Positions 54,818 to 63,704 of a DNA stretch of 64,000 bases are shown here, piece after piece (within the stretch, counting starts at the first letter, position 1; each line of letters begins with the position of its first letter). The stretch is from Pedobacter rhizosphaerae (GTDB lineage Bacteria > Bacteroidota > Bacteroidia > Sphingobacteriales > Sphingobacteriaceae). The position numbers were made by a program, and so were the translations under genes. The DNA lies in NCBI RefSeq assembly GCF_900111155.1, contig NZ_FOGG01000006.1, positions 181,101 to 245,100 of the forward strand. The letters run 5' to 3'. Below the pieces are notes generated by a model, which had not been told where the DNA came from, made no database searches, and saw only the letters and a program-made list of their open reading frames with translations.

Positions 54818-55060
54818 TTACTGATTGTCTCTCCATTCGTAAACCCAGGCAGACTGGATTTGCTCTAAATGGCCTTCGCTACTTTCTTCTCTCGTACCCT
54901 TAAAATTTGGAAGCGTTAAAACCCATTCCAATAAATCTGTAAAACGAACACGGTATATCTTTGTTTCAGAAAAATCATCACCAAATTTTTCATATAAAGA
55001 CATGGCGATATCTTCATAATCGTTCCAGTAAAATGGTAATGCGAACTTTTCGTTATTCAT
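54818..55060 (-). CDS. iscX: IscX-like Fe-S assembly protein
   Basis: 80 residues. ALPFYWNDYEDIAMSLYEKF, then VRFTDLLEWVLTLPNFKG and IQSAWVYEWRD align with the E. coli IscX pattern (W-tD--eIa--L---yP--dp---rFtdl--Wv--L--F). IscX is a small acidic partner that tunes IscS activity with iron. It is rich in acidic residues. It lies between the 2Fe-2S ferredoxin and the KdsC-like gene, without an isc operon; this name rests on pattern matching only. Confidence 0.8.
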   Translation of the reverse strand: MNNEKFALPFYWNDYEDIAMSLYEKFGDDFSETKIYRVRFTDLLEWVLTLPNFKGTREESSEGHLEQIQSAWVYEWRDNQ

Positions 55061-55163
55061 GTTTTGTTAATTGTTATTTCGTTATTTTTATTGCTTTTCA
55101 GACACATGTCTTCATGCGCCAATACAGAGACTCCAGACTCCAAACTAATGACTCCAGACTCAA

Positions 55164-55496
55164 TTAGTGTCCCATAAATCCAGACTGATCCGGAATGGTT
55201 ACTTCAATATCTCCATTGATTACTACACATTGGCAGCCCAAACGGGAAGTAATTTTTGGTTGAACTGCTCTATCGATAAAGTCTTCTTCCTTATCAGAAA
55301 TCTCTTGAATATTATCCATTCCCTTGGTTACGTATACATGGCAAGTACTGCAGCCGCATACGCCACCACAGTTATGTTGTAACTCGATACCATTATCCAG
55401 GCAAACATCTAAAACAGATTCGCCAGCGGCAATAGGTAATTCTACAGGCTCGTGATCTGCCTCTTCAAAGTTTATTTTAAGTTTAAAAATGCTCAT
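55164..55496 (-). CDS. 2Fe-2S ferredoxin, adrenodoxin type
   Basis: 110 residues. The cluster ligands are Cys43, Cys49, Cys52 (HNCGGVCGCSTCHVY) and Cys88 (SRLGCQC); extra Cys47 and Cys90 are also present. AGESVLDVCLDNGIELQHNC is family-like. This type feeds electrons to Fe-S biogenesis (as E. coli Fdx) or to P450-like enzymes. With iscX next to it a Fe-S assembly role is probable. It is 40 bp after the DUF2520 gene. Confidence 0.93.
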   Translation of the reverse strand: MSIFKLKINFEEADHEPVELPIAAGESVLDVCLDNGIELQHNCGGVCGCSTCHVYVTKGMDNIQEISDKEEDFIDRAVQPKITSRLGCQCVVINGDIEVTIPDQSGFMGH

Positions 55497-55536
55497 AATT
55501 ATTTTGCAAAAGTAATAAGCAAAAGCGGCAATTACG

Positions 55537-56298
55537 CTATTTATGTGTTATTTTAATGCTATTGCTTAAGGTTTGATAAATTTCCTGCAATTCAGGCAGG
55601 TTAGATAGCATCGTTAAATGCTTATCCATGGTGCGCTCGTCGCCTCTAATCGCTGGCCCAGTCTGCACATTATCAGGCAGATTGACCATTACCTTATCTG
55701 CAGTTTCTGCAATCAAAGGTCTCACTATATCAAAATCTAAATTGTGTTGTTGTAAAATCTGATTTGCTAAAGCATACAAATGATTTGGAAAATTACAAGC
55801 AAAAACTGCTGCTAAATGCAGAACCTTTCTCTTTTCTCCATCCAACTCATAAACCTTACTGCTTAATTTATCAGCGAGCTGCTGCAGTAAAATCAGGTCT
55901 TGTTCTTCAGCTTCCAAACAAAGCGGAATATGTTTAAAAGAAACATTTCTACCTTTAGAAAACGTTTGTAAAGGATAAAACACCCCTGCCCGCTTTACTT
56001 GCCCCGATAAGATACTTATATCGGTTGTACCCGAGGTATGCACTACAAGGCCACTCACACCATTTAATCCCTTGGCCACGTCCCCTATTGCATCATCTTT
56101 AACAGAAATGATATACAGATCGGCCTGTTGTTCTACCTGGGAAAGGTTGTTTATTGCTACAGCCTCAACTAAACGAGCTAAAGCTTCTGCATTTACTAAG
56201 TTGGGGCTGTAAACCTGCACAATTTCCTCGCCTATCGCTTTAAGCGCCAAGGCTAACTGTGTGGCAACATTACCAGAACCTAATAATACGATCCGCAT
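55537..56298 (-). CDS. Rossmann-fold DUF2520 protein
   Basis: 253 residues. MRIVLLGSGNVATQLALALK is a Gly-x-Gly-x2-Ala nucleotide-binding loop, followed by IISVKDDAIGDVAKGL and LVVHTSGTTDISIL. The C-terminal helical half (about 150-250) is DUF2520, with HLAAVFACNFPNHLYALANQ. It resembles ketopantoate/pyrroline-carboxylate reductases in layout; a dehydrogenase role is expected but the substrate is not known. It begins 1 bp after the CcmF gene stop. Confidence 0.88.
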   Translation of the reverse strand: MRIVLLGSGNVATQLALALKAIGEEIVQVYSPNLVNAEALARLVEAVAINNLSQVEQQADLYIISVKDDAIGDVAKGLNGVSGLVVHTSGTTDISILSGQVKRAGVFYPLQTFSKGRNVSFKHIPLCLEAEEQDLILLQQLADKLSSKVYELDGEKRKVLHLAAVFACNFPNHLYALANQILQQHNLDFDIVRPLIAETADKVMVNLPDNVQTGPAIRGDERTMDKHLTMLSNLPELQEIYQTLSNSIKITHK

Positions 56299-56299
56299 C

Positions 56300-58768
56300 T
56301 TATGCTATTTTAGCTTCTTTTCTTCTTCTAAAAATCGACAATAAGAAACCGATTACCATCACTATTGTTCCGGCCCAATACAGATTAATGAAAGGAAATT
56401 CAATGGCTTTAAAAACAACCCAGTCCTTCGCTTGCTGTGGTTTCTCAAAAATCTGCAGTTCTACTTTCTTCTCTTCAGGAAGTACTTTAGAAAAACGGAA
56501 CTTCAGATCTAATTCATCCACTTTACGGGCGAAATCAAATGTATTATTACCCTTAATCAAAAAGATTGGCTCTGTATTGTACACTTTACCTGCAGCATTA
56601 ATTTCTAAAGGTAAACCAACGGCAAAATCGCCCTGGGTAAGTACTAAATCCTTTGCAGCCGGCTTCCGGTTCAAATCTTTAACTGTTACAATGCCACTAG
56701 AGGTATGAATAGTATCGCCTACGGCCACTTTAACAATTCTTGGTGCTTTATAATTTTCATCATCTGAGTGACCTTCATGATCCTCGTGAGATTCTTTTTT
56801 AATAGCCGCACTCGTAATGTGGGTATACACATCATAAGTTAGATAGTGCTTGGTATCAGGTGATGCGATTAAGCCCATCTTTTCATTATCCTGAACATGA
56901 GGATGAAGATCAAAATCTTCTTTTACCTTGCCGGTTTTCTCATCAACAACTTTAAAGTTTAAGGTGTAGAAAGTATTTGGTGCTACAGCTGTATCGGCTA
57001 CATAAGTTACGGTGTACTTGCCCATTTTCTTTGGCTCATTCTTGTACAGCATAATATTTTCACCAGGTTTCTCTGTTTTCTCGAAATCCTTAACCGGGAT
57101 AAAGTTATTGGCATTGATAGATAATGGCTTGTTTGTAGCGGCAGAAATTAATGCACCCAAAATTAAAAATGCAAATCCAATGTGTGCTACAGCTGCTCCT
57201 GCCAATTTTGCTTTTCCACCAAAAGCCTGATACAAAATGCTGGCATTAGATAATACCGCGAACATACAGCTGAAGGTGATCAGGATATACATCGTATTGG
57301 TGTAAATCTCTGCTACATAAACCAAACCTGCAGTGAGCACCATAGAAAAAATTACGGCAGAAACTAAACTGCTATAGAATTTTCTCGGATCGGTTCTTTT
57401 ATATTTTAGATATTGTGAGAAACCAGAAATCAATGTAATTAATACTGCGAAAGGTGCCTGCCACTGGTTATAATATTTAACAGCATCAATTGGAGGGGTA
57501 AACTTGGTTCCAAAAGCTTTGTTAAACACGGGAACAGAAGTAGAGAAGATCACCTGGATACAAGCAATGGTTACCACTAAAGCCCCAATAAACATCCAGA
57601 ATTCACGCGAGTAAGTTTCTTCATCTTTCGTGGTAATCGGCAGGTCTTTCCATCTCTTTACAATTAGGAAGATAGCTAAAACTGCAAATACTACGTTGTA
57701 GAGAATAAGATGCCCAAACATGCCCATATCGGTAAATGAGTGTACCGAAGTATCGCCCAGAATTCCACTTCTGGTTAAGAATGATGCATATAATACCAAT
57801 AAAAAGCTAAGAAAAACCAGGGCTATAGCGGTGAAGTATGCATGGCCAGTGTTTTTGTAGGCAATCATCACGTGAACAGCTCCGATTAAGGTTAACCATG
57901 GAATTAGTGATGCATTTTCTACCGGATCCCAGGCCCAGAAACCACCAAAGTTTAAAGCTTCATAGGCCCAGAAAGAGCCCATAATAATACCTGTTCCTAA
58001 GATCATTACGGCAAAAAGGGCCCATGGCATTGCCGGCTTAATCCATTCTTTATATTTCTTTTGCCAAAGACCCGCAATTCCATAAGCAAAAGGAACCACC
58101 ATACTGGCAAAACCTAAAAACAAGGTTGGTGGGTGAATAACCATCCAATAATTTTGAAGCAATGGATTTAAACCTCTACCATCGGTAATAAATTTCAGGT
58201 ATTGACTAAAGTTTTCTGGGTTTGCAAAAACAACCGGAGCCATGGCCTTTAAATCTACCGCATCGCGAAGCAGGATAAAAGGTGAACTGCCAATGCGTTC
58301 GCCAAAAATCTCTACCCCTAACATCATGGATGTTAAAAACACTTGAGAAAATGCGACAACGGTCATTACCGGTCTTTCCCAATCTTTTGCCTTCCAGATT
58401 AATAGGGTACCCAAAACAGATTGCCAAAAGGCCCAAAGCCAAAAACTTCCTTCCTGTCCTTCCCAGAAGGCAGAAATGATATAGTAAACAGGAAGTTCTT
58501 TTGAAGAGTGGAAATAAACGTAATTATATTCGTTGTAATGACCTAAAACCAAATAAAATAAAATAGCACCAATACCGATAATACTACCCCAGTTTACTAA
58601 GAATCCAATTCTACCCAGATTGCGCCAAGATTTATCTTCTATATTTTTTTCTCGACTGGCGTAAAAATACGCGATGGTTGAAAGTAACGAAGCACTAAAC
58701 GCCAGCACAATAAAAAACTGCCCTATTTTACCAGGTAGCAGGTTTTCGCCTACAAATTGAATATCCAT
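56300..58768 (-). CDS. ccmF: CcmF/CcsA-type cytochrome c assembly protein (haem lyase)
   Basis: 822 residues with about 15 membrane segments. The WWD haem-handling motif is present as NFGGFWAWDPVENASLIPWL; other CcmF motifs are MIHPPTLFLGFASM-like VIHPPTLFLGFASMVVPFAY and EGQEGSFWLWAFW. A periplasmic C-terminal domain (about 560-790) includes a His/Asp/Glu-rich stretch (KKESHEDHEGHSDDENYK), unusual for CcmF. It ligates haem to apocytochrome c in the periplasm, receiving haem from CcmE. It follows ccmE by 5 bp. Confidence 0.93.
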   Translation of the reverse strand: MDIQFVGENLLPGKIGQFFIVLAFSASLLSTIAYFYASREKNIEDKSWRNLGRIGFLVNWGSIIGIGAILFYLVLGHYNEYNYVYFHSSKELPVYYIISAFWEGQEGSFWLWAFWQSVLGTLLIWKAKDWERPVMTVVAFSQVFLTSMMLGVEIFGERIGSSPFILLRDAVDLKAMAPVVFANPENFSQYLKFITDGRGLNPLLQNYWMVIHPPTLFLGFASMVVPFAYGIAGLWQKKYKEWIKPAMPWALFAVMILGTGIIMGSFWAYEALNFGGFWAWDPVENASLIPWLTLIGAVHVMIAYKNTGHAYFTAIALVFLSFLLVLYASFLTRSGILGDTSVHSFTDMGMFGHLILYNVVFAVLAIFLIVKRWKDLPITTKDEETYSREFWMFIGALVVTIACIQVIFSTSVPVFNKAFGTKFTPPIDAVKYYNQWQAPFAVLITLISGFSQYLKYKRTDPRKFYSSLVSAVIFSMVLTAGLVYVAEIYTNTMYILITFSCMFAVLSNASILYQAFGGKAKLAGAAVAHIGFAFLILGALISAATNKPLSINANNFIPVKDFEKTEKPGENIMLYKNEPKKMGKYTVTYVADTAVAPNTFYTLNFKVVDEKTGKVKEDFDLHPHVQDNEKMGLIASPDTKHYLTYDVYTHITSAAIKKESHEDHEGHSDDENYKAPRIVKVAVGDTIHTSSGIVTVKDLNRKPAAKDLVLTQGDFAVGLPLEINAAGKVYNTEPIFLIKGNNTFDFARKVDELDLKFRFSKVLPEEKKVELQIFEKPQQAKDWVVFKAIEFPFINLYWAGTIVMVIGFLLSIFRRRKEAKIA

Positions 58769-58773
58769 TAAAA

Positions 58774-59211
58774 TTAGTTATATTGTTGAACCTTGCCGTC
58801 TTTACCTGTCGATTCTACCTTACCGTCTTTATTTACTTCAACAAGGTTATCATTATATTTAGATGGGCATTTCATTAAAATTTTAGACGCGTAAAACTTA
58901 TCATTCTCCATTTTACCGATAAGTACTAATTTTTCAGATTTCTCGAAATCCTGTGGTTTGGATCCACTGTAGATAACCTCTTTAACCAATCCTTTTTCAT
59001 CCTTCATATGGAAGCCGAAATGGTTAGGATCTTTAACTGCATCATAATACATGCCTTTAGATTTTTCCCAATATCCCATTACATGCTCTTCCTTATCGGA
59101 ACTGGCGGCTTGGGTAAAATTAGAATAGGTATCTGTATTTGCGTTTAAGCTAAATAAAATTCCCACTGAAATAGCTATGGTGATTAATCCAATTATAGCA
59201 CTTTTCTTCAT
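58774..59211 (-). CDS. ccmE: CcmE-like haem chaperone, CxxxY type
   Basis: 145 residues from the ATG at 59211; an upstream frame to 59241 is not needed. One N-terminal membrane anchor (3-22) and a periplasmic OB-fold beta barrel: VIYSGSKPQDFEKSEKLVLIGKM in parts matches CcmE. In E. coli the haem attaches to His of HxxxY; here that position is Cys115 in CPSKY (115-119), so this is the CxxxY variant reported in some other bacteria and archaea. It hands haem to CcmF, encoded 5 bp downstream. Confidence 0.88.
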   Translation of the reverse strand: MKKSAIIGLITIAISVGILFSLNANTDTYSNFTQAASSDKEEHVMGYWEKSKGMYYDAVKDPNHFGFHMKDEKGLVKEVIYSGSKPQDFEKSEKLVLIGKMENDKFYASKILMKCPSKYNDNLVEVNKDGKVESTGKDGKVQQYN

Positions 59212-59473
59212 AATGTACAGTATTGTAAAAGCTGGCAACAAAGATAAAAAAATAGGCTTAGGGAACCTTCTTTTACATTTTTCTTGTCTTTATATTGACA
59301 ATTAGCTGATAGTTTGGTGATAAAAATTTTATTTGAACTGAGTTATCCATAACGATTCTTATTAAAAAGGCCTTAGTCTGCGATTGGGTTTAATTTTATA
59401 ACCAATATTGCTTATGTTTGAGCCCAGGTAACCATTCCCAATCCCTATTCTCCAATCCTAAATTAAAACTCAT

Positions 59474-60154
59474 ATGAAGCTCAAGGAATTCTACCGACTT
59501 TTACTTTTTATCATACTTGTTCCAGCGCTAAGTTCTTGCTTTCAGGTAATAGAAGAACTTACCCTGCATAACGATGGTACTGGTGAAGTGATCTTAACCA
59601 TTAACCTAAGCCAAAGCAAAACCAAAGTACAATCTGTTATGCTCCTGGATAGTATAAATGGGTACAAAGTGCCAAGTAAGCAGAAAATCCAACAAGAACT
59701 AAACGAGGCAGTTGCCTATCTCAGAAAATCTGAAGGTATTTCCAACGTAAAAAGCACCAGTGATTTCAATAACTACATTGCAACAATCAGCTTCTCCTTT
59801 AAAGATGTTTCCAACATCAACAACATCACTAAAAACATTTTAGCTCAACAAAAAATTAAAGCGCCAAATACCTCATCTTACAATTTTAACAAAACAACAA
59901 AGCTCTTCAGCAGGAAATATCAGCCTGTAGGAACAGCAAAAACAGAATATAACAAGCTTAAAAGTAAAGATAAGGCTGTTTTCAATGGCGCAACCTACAC
60001 CAGTATATATCGTTTTGAGTCTCCTGTAACAAACTCCAGCAATCCAGCGTCAAACGTCTCAAAATCTGGGAAGGCTGTTATGCTAAAAAGCAGTATTCTG
60101 GATCTAATCAACGGAAAAATTAACGTTTCAAATCAAATACAATTATCTAAATAA
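59474..60154 (+). CDS. Predicted lipoprotein of unknown function
   Basis: 226 residues. The signal ends LVPALSSC (Cys22). After it FQVIEELTLHNDGTGEVILT and SKTKVQSVMLLDSINGYKVP form strands, followed by helices and a Ser/Thr/Asn/Lys-rich region. I do not recognise a family; the N-terminal pattern of acidic strands with NDGTGEV recalls other Bacteroidota lipoproteins. It is 64 bp upstream of the next gene on the same strand and may form a unit with the two following proteins. Confidence 0.75.
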   Translation: MKLKEFYRLLLFIILVPALSSCFQVIEELTLHNDGTGEVILTINLSQSKTKVQSVMLLDSINGYKVPSKQKIQQELNEAVAYLRKSEGISNVKSTSDFNNYIATISFSFKDVSNINNITKNILAQQKIKAPNTSSYNFNKTTKLFSRKYQPVGTAKTEYNKLKSKDKAVFNGATYTSIYRFESPVTNSSNPASNVSKSGKAVMLKSSILDLINGKINVSNQIQLSK

Positions 60155-60218
60155 TCAGGATTGGAACAGTGCATTAACTTTCCCTGTTATCAATCTCTAA
60201 GTTTTAATCATCTACTGA

Positions 60219-62252
60219 ATGAAAAAAATTCTAATTGCCATCTCGTTTTTTCTAACTTTTAAGGGCGCTATTGCCCAAGACCTCGTTAAGAAAATTCCAT
60301 CTAACGCTTTTACTGTTGCCACGATTAAAGGCGACAATCTCTTTAAACTGATGTTTGTTAAAGATTTTGATGAGTCTTTTTTGGGTAAAAAGTTTTTAAC
60401 CGGAGCTTCAAAATCTTTGGATAAAAACTTTAACAGTATTGAAGATTTCGGTATCAATCTCGATAAAAGCATGTACTATTTTAATCAGCTAAATGATAGT
60501 ATTACTTATCATCATTTTCTAATTCCGATAAAAGACGCGAATAAATTTGATGAGTTGATTAAAAGCAAGGAAACACGTTTTACTAAAAAAGGAGACGTGA
60601 GAACTTACATTTTACCAGACAGCTCTGGTATTTTGATGTGGAACAATACCATGTTATGCGGCGTTAACGGCAGCATTAAAAGTTCTTTTTTCGCTGATTC
60701 AGCAAAATCTGCCAAATATGGCATAAAGGATATCAGGTATCAAAATAATTATGATGAGGCAGCGGTAGCGGTTGATAGCACGGCTGTGGCCACGTACCCA
60801 GATACAACTTATAGTGAGGATGTAACCTATCCGGTGGCTCCTCCAAAAGTAAAAAAGAAAATTGCCCCTAAAAAAGGTAAAAAGAAAGTGGCTGCAAAGC
60901 CGAAAGCAGCTGCTAAAAAAACAGTCAAAAAGAAAAAACAATATACCCCTCCTCCAATAGCTGATGTTGAAGCAGTTGACGCAGTTGACGTGGTAGATAT
61001 GCCTACAACTACCGATGCTGCTGTTGAAGCCGTTGCAGCACCAGCAGATGATGCTTATGATGAATATCAGCAAGCAAGAGCAGAACAAGAAGGCAAAAAG
61101 AAAAAACTGGCCCTCGAATGGATTTTAATCCATGCAGATCAGATTTTGAGTACTGAATACCCTTCAATAGAAAAGAATAAATCTTACACAGAAAGCCTGG
61201 ACAATGCTGCTATTGCTTCTTTATGGGTTTCGAGTTTACAAGATGTTTATGGTTCTGTGGCACCAGAATTTGGTACGTACGGAAAAGCCAATATCATGAA
61301 GGGTTATGGTAGCCTGAATGCAAAACTATTTATGGATAAAAGCAGTTTCCGCATTTCTACAGGATTGGAACTCGCAAAAGAACAAGCTGAAGCATATAAA
61401 AAAATCATGAATAAGAAGATTAATAAAAACTTCTTAAAATATGTAAATAGCGAAAAAGCAATTGGTTTTATGGGCTATTCTATTGATACCAAAGCTTATT
61501 TAGAAGAGTTTCCAAAATTTATGAAACAAGCTTACGGTTCTTTCTTAGGCAGCAACATGGAGCAGGAAATTGAGATCGGTTCTGATTTATTTTCACTGAT
61601 CCTTGATGAAGAAGCGGTGAGTAAAGTTGTTAAGGGTGATGCCTTATTTGTAATTAATGGACTGAATTCAAAAGAAGTAACTTACACCAGCTACGATTAT
61701 GATGAGGATTACAACCGCAAGGAAGTAACTAAAACCAAAAAAGAAACTTTACCAGACTTCTTATTCATGTTTTCTTCAGAGGACACCCGATTATTTAACA
61801 AGTTGATCAACTATGGGATCAATAAGAAATTAGTAAGTGTTGACCAAAATATTTATAAGATTGCAGCTAAACAGAGTCCGATCGATATTTATCTCATGAT
61901 TAAAGATGGTATCGTGTTCTTTGGAAATTCTTTAACGGAGATACAGAGCATCAGCAACAACAGCTACCGTACCAATATCAGTAAAGCCCACAAAAACTTA
62001 TTGGCCAAAAACAACTTCAGCTTCTTATTTAATGCTAAAAACCTGGTAGGTAAAGTACCTGATGAGGAAATTGGCGGTAAAGAAACTGCGGCTAAGTTTA
62101 ACGAAACTTTGGGTAAGATGGGAAACATCTACATGAAATCTAACCCCATTAAAGGCAATATCGTTTCTGCTGATATCAGTGCCGAAATTCCTAACGGACA
62201 CGAGAATGCATTGAAATATCTATTTTCATTAATAGAAAATGCGGCTAAATAA
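60219..62252 (+). CDS. Secreted protein of unknown function with a Lys/Ala/Pro-rich linker
   Basis: 677 residues. Signal peptide 1-19 (ending AIAQ). Residues 25-45 read KIPSNAFTVATIKGDNLFKL, similar to the start of the next protein. A Lys/Ala/Pro-rich stretch (about 209-240) and an Ala/Val/Asp/Glu-rich stretch (about 248-290) split the protein into two globular parts; the linker is highly charged and may be flexible. No catalytic motif seen. The family may be DUF4836/DUF3352-like, which I cannot confirm. Probably periplasmic. It ends 2 bp before the next gene. Confidence 0.72.
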   Translation: MKKILIAISFFLTFKGAIAQDLVKKIPSNAFTVATIKGDNLFKLMFVKDFDESFLGKKFLTGASKSLDKNFNSIEDFGINLDKSMYYFNQLNDSITYHHFLIPIKDANKFDELIKSKETRFTKKGDVRTYILPDSSGILMWNNTMLCGVNGSIKSSFFADSAKSAKYGIKDIRYQNNYDEAAVAVDSTAVATYPDTTYSEDVTYPVAPPKVKKKIAPKKGKKKVAAKPKAAAKKTVKKKKQYTPPPIADVEAVDAVDVVDMPTTTDAAVEAVAAPADDAYDEYQQARAEQEGKKKKLALEWILIHADQILSTEYPSIEKNKSYTESLDNAAIASLWVSSLQDVYGSVAPEFGTYGKANIMKGYGSLNAKLFMDKSSFRISTGLELAKEQAEAYKKIMNKKINKNFLKYVNSEKAIGFMGYSIDTKAYLEEFPKFMKQAYGSFLGSNMEQEIEIGSDLFSLILDEEAVSKVVKGDALFVINGLNSKEVTYTSYDYDEDYNRKEVTKTKKETLPDFLFMFSSEDTRLFNKLINYGINKKLVSVDQNIYKIAAKQSPIDIYLMIKDGIVFFGNSLTEIQSISNNSYRTNISKAHKNLLAKNNFSFLFNAKNLVGKVPDEEIGGKETAAKFNETLGKMGNIYMKSNPIKGNIVSADISAEIPNGHENALKYLFSLIENAAK

Positions 62253-62254
62253 GC

Positions 62255-63637
62255 ATGAAAAAAGTTTTAATCATACTGCTGGCAATTATTACATTGCTGG
62301 CAGTTGCTTACTTTGGCTTTTTTAAATACAGACAAATTCAGGCAAATAACTTCCTGATCCCTTCCAACGCCGAAAGTGTGGTAAAAATAAATGTGGATGA
62401 GTTGTATAAAACCATTGCCATAAGTTATTTAAAACACCCCAAGCAGTACGCCGGTAGTGAAAAAAAAGACCTTAAAAAAAGGATTGAAGACCTCCATATG
62501 GGATTGGAAATTCCAGCCAATTTCTATTTGTATAGCTTGAAGGGAAATCAGGGTAACTATTTCACTAAGCTTAAAATTAACGACAACATTGCGTTTAGTC
62601 GTTTTATAACCAGGTATTTTAAGCAAATAAAGAAGGACAGCAAAACGAAAAATACCTTTGCCCAACTGCCTGATTCAACACTAAGCATTGTATTTTCTAG
62701 TACAGAAGTAGCTATTGGTTACCATCCTGCTAAAAGTAATCTGAGGTCGGTTCTAACCGCTATTTTGGCAAATCAAAACGCTATAAAATTTAAGGATAGT
62801 CAATTTGGAGCACTTAGTTCCCTACCCGATCACATTGCTTTTAAATGTCAGGAAAGCCTTGCTACTTTTAATTTTTACGATGGCAAACTTAAATTTAACA
62901 GCGAGTTTACCAGCGATCAAATATTGCCTTTCGAAAAGCCACAACATCGAAAACTAAATCCCAACAGTTCGCTATCGATGTGGCTTAATGCCGATTTCAA
63001 GATAGACAAAAGATCGGCGGTTTCATCTGCAAAGCAAAGATTTTTAAGCTTTTACAAAGGGTACATGGATATTGAATGGCTTAAAACCACCAACAAGAAA
63101 GATACTGTAGTTTCTTTTGAGTTTAACGATGATTTTGAACGCATAGAAAAAAAACAGGTTATAGACCGGAAAATTCCGCAGCTATATATCAATATGGATG
63201 CAGATGCCCGGGCTGTTACTAAATATCTGGTTGATTCTAATCTGGTCGATTTATCAACTGGTAGAATAAGTGCCGCGGCAATACCTTTATATCAAATCTA
63301 TTTCAATAGCAACGGCGATCAAGTTCAGTTTAATACGGTTAACAAAGCTGCATTCAACATTAAAAAAGTACCAGCTGAGGATTTCTTTCACCTCCATATA
63401 GATTTTGAGAAATTATTAAAGGATGCTTCCTTACCCATCCTCACAGATAAATTACTGGCCCTGAAAAAGCTTGAATCTAAAGGGAGAAAAATTGGCACTA
63501 ATCAAATTAAATTTGAAACTGTTGTAGAATTTCAAAATGTAGAAGCCAATAGCTTAATCCAGTTGATTAAGATGTATCAAAAATTAAAGTCTACACCTAT
63601 CCAGATAAATTTTGGCAGCCTCATTCCTAAGCATTAA
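62255..63637 (+). CDS. Membrane-anchored protein of unknown function, related to its upstream neighbour
   Basis: 460 residues. One N-terminal hydrophobic helix (about 3-22) acts as signal anchor; the rest is periplasmic. LIPSNAESVVKINVDELYKT near residue 35 parallels KIPSNAFTVATIKGDNLFKL in the upstream 677-residue protein, so the two are probably distant paralogues without the charged linker. It starts 2 bp after that gene and so is co-translated. I know no function. Confidence 0.72.
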   Translation: MKKVLIILLAIITLLAVAYFGFFKYRQIQANNFLIPSNAESVVKINVDELYKTIAISYLKHPKQYAGSEKKDLKKRIEDLHMGLEIPANFYLYSLKGNQGNYFTKLKINDNIAFSRFITRYFKQIKKDSKTKNTFAQLPDSTLSIVFSSTEVAIGYHPAKSNLRSVLTAILANQNAIKFKDSQFGALSSLPDHIAFKCQESLATFNFYDGKLKFNSEFTSDQILPFEKPQHRKLNPNSSLSMWLNADFKIDKRSAVSSAKQRFLSFYKGYMDIEWLKTTNKKDTVVSFEFNDDFERIEKKQVIDRKIPQLYINMDADARAVTKYLVDSNLVDLSTGRISAAAIPLYQIYFNSNGDQVQFNTVNKAAFNIKKVPAEDFFHLHIDFEKLLKDASLPILTDKLLALKKLESKGRKIGTNQIKFETVVEFQNVEANSLIQLIKMYQKLKSTPIQINFGSLIPKH

Positions 63638-63704
63638 CGTTTTTATATTTGGAAATACACTGAAAAATAGGATCAGGTTAATAAAACAACCTTAAAATAA
63701 AAAA

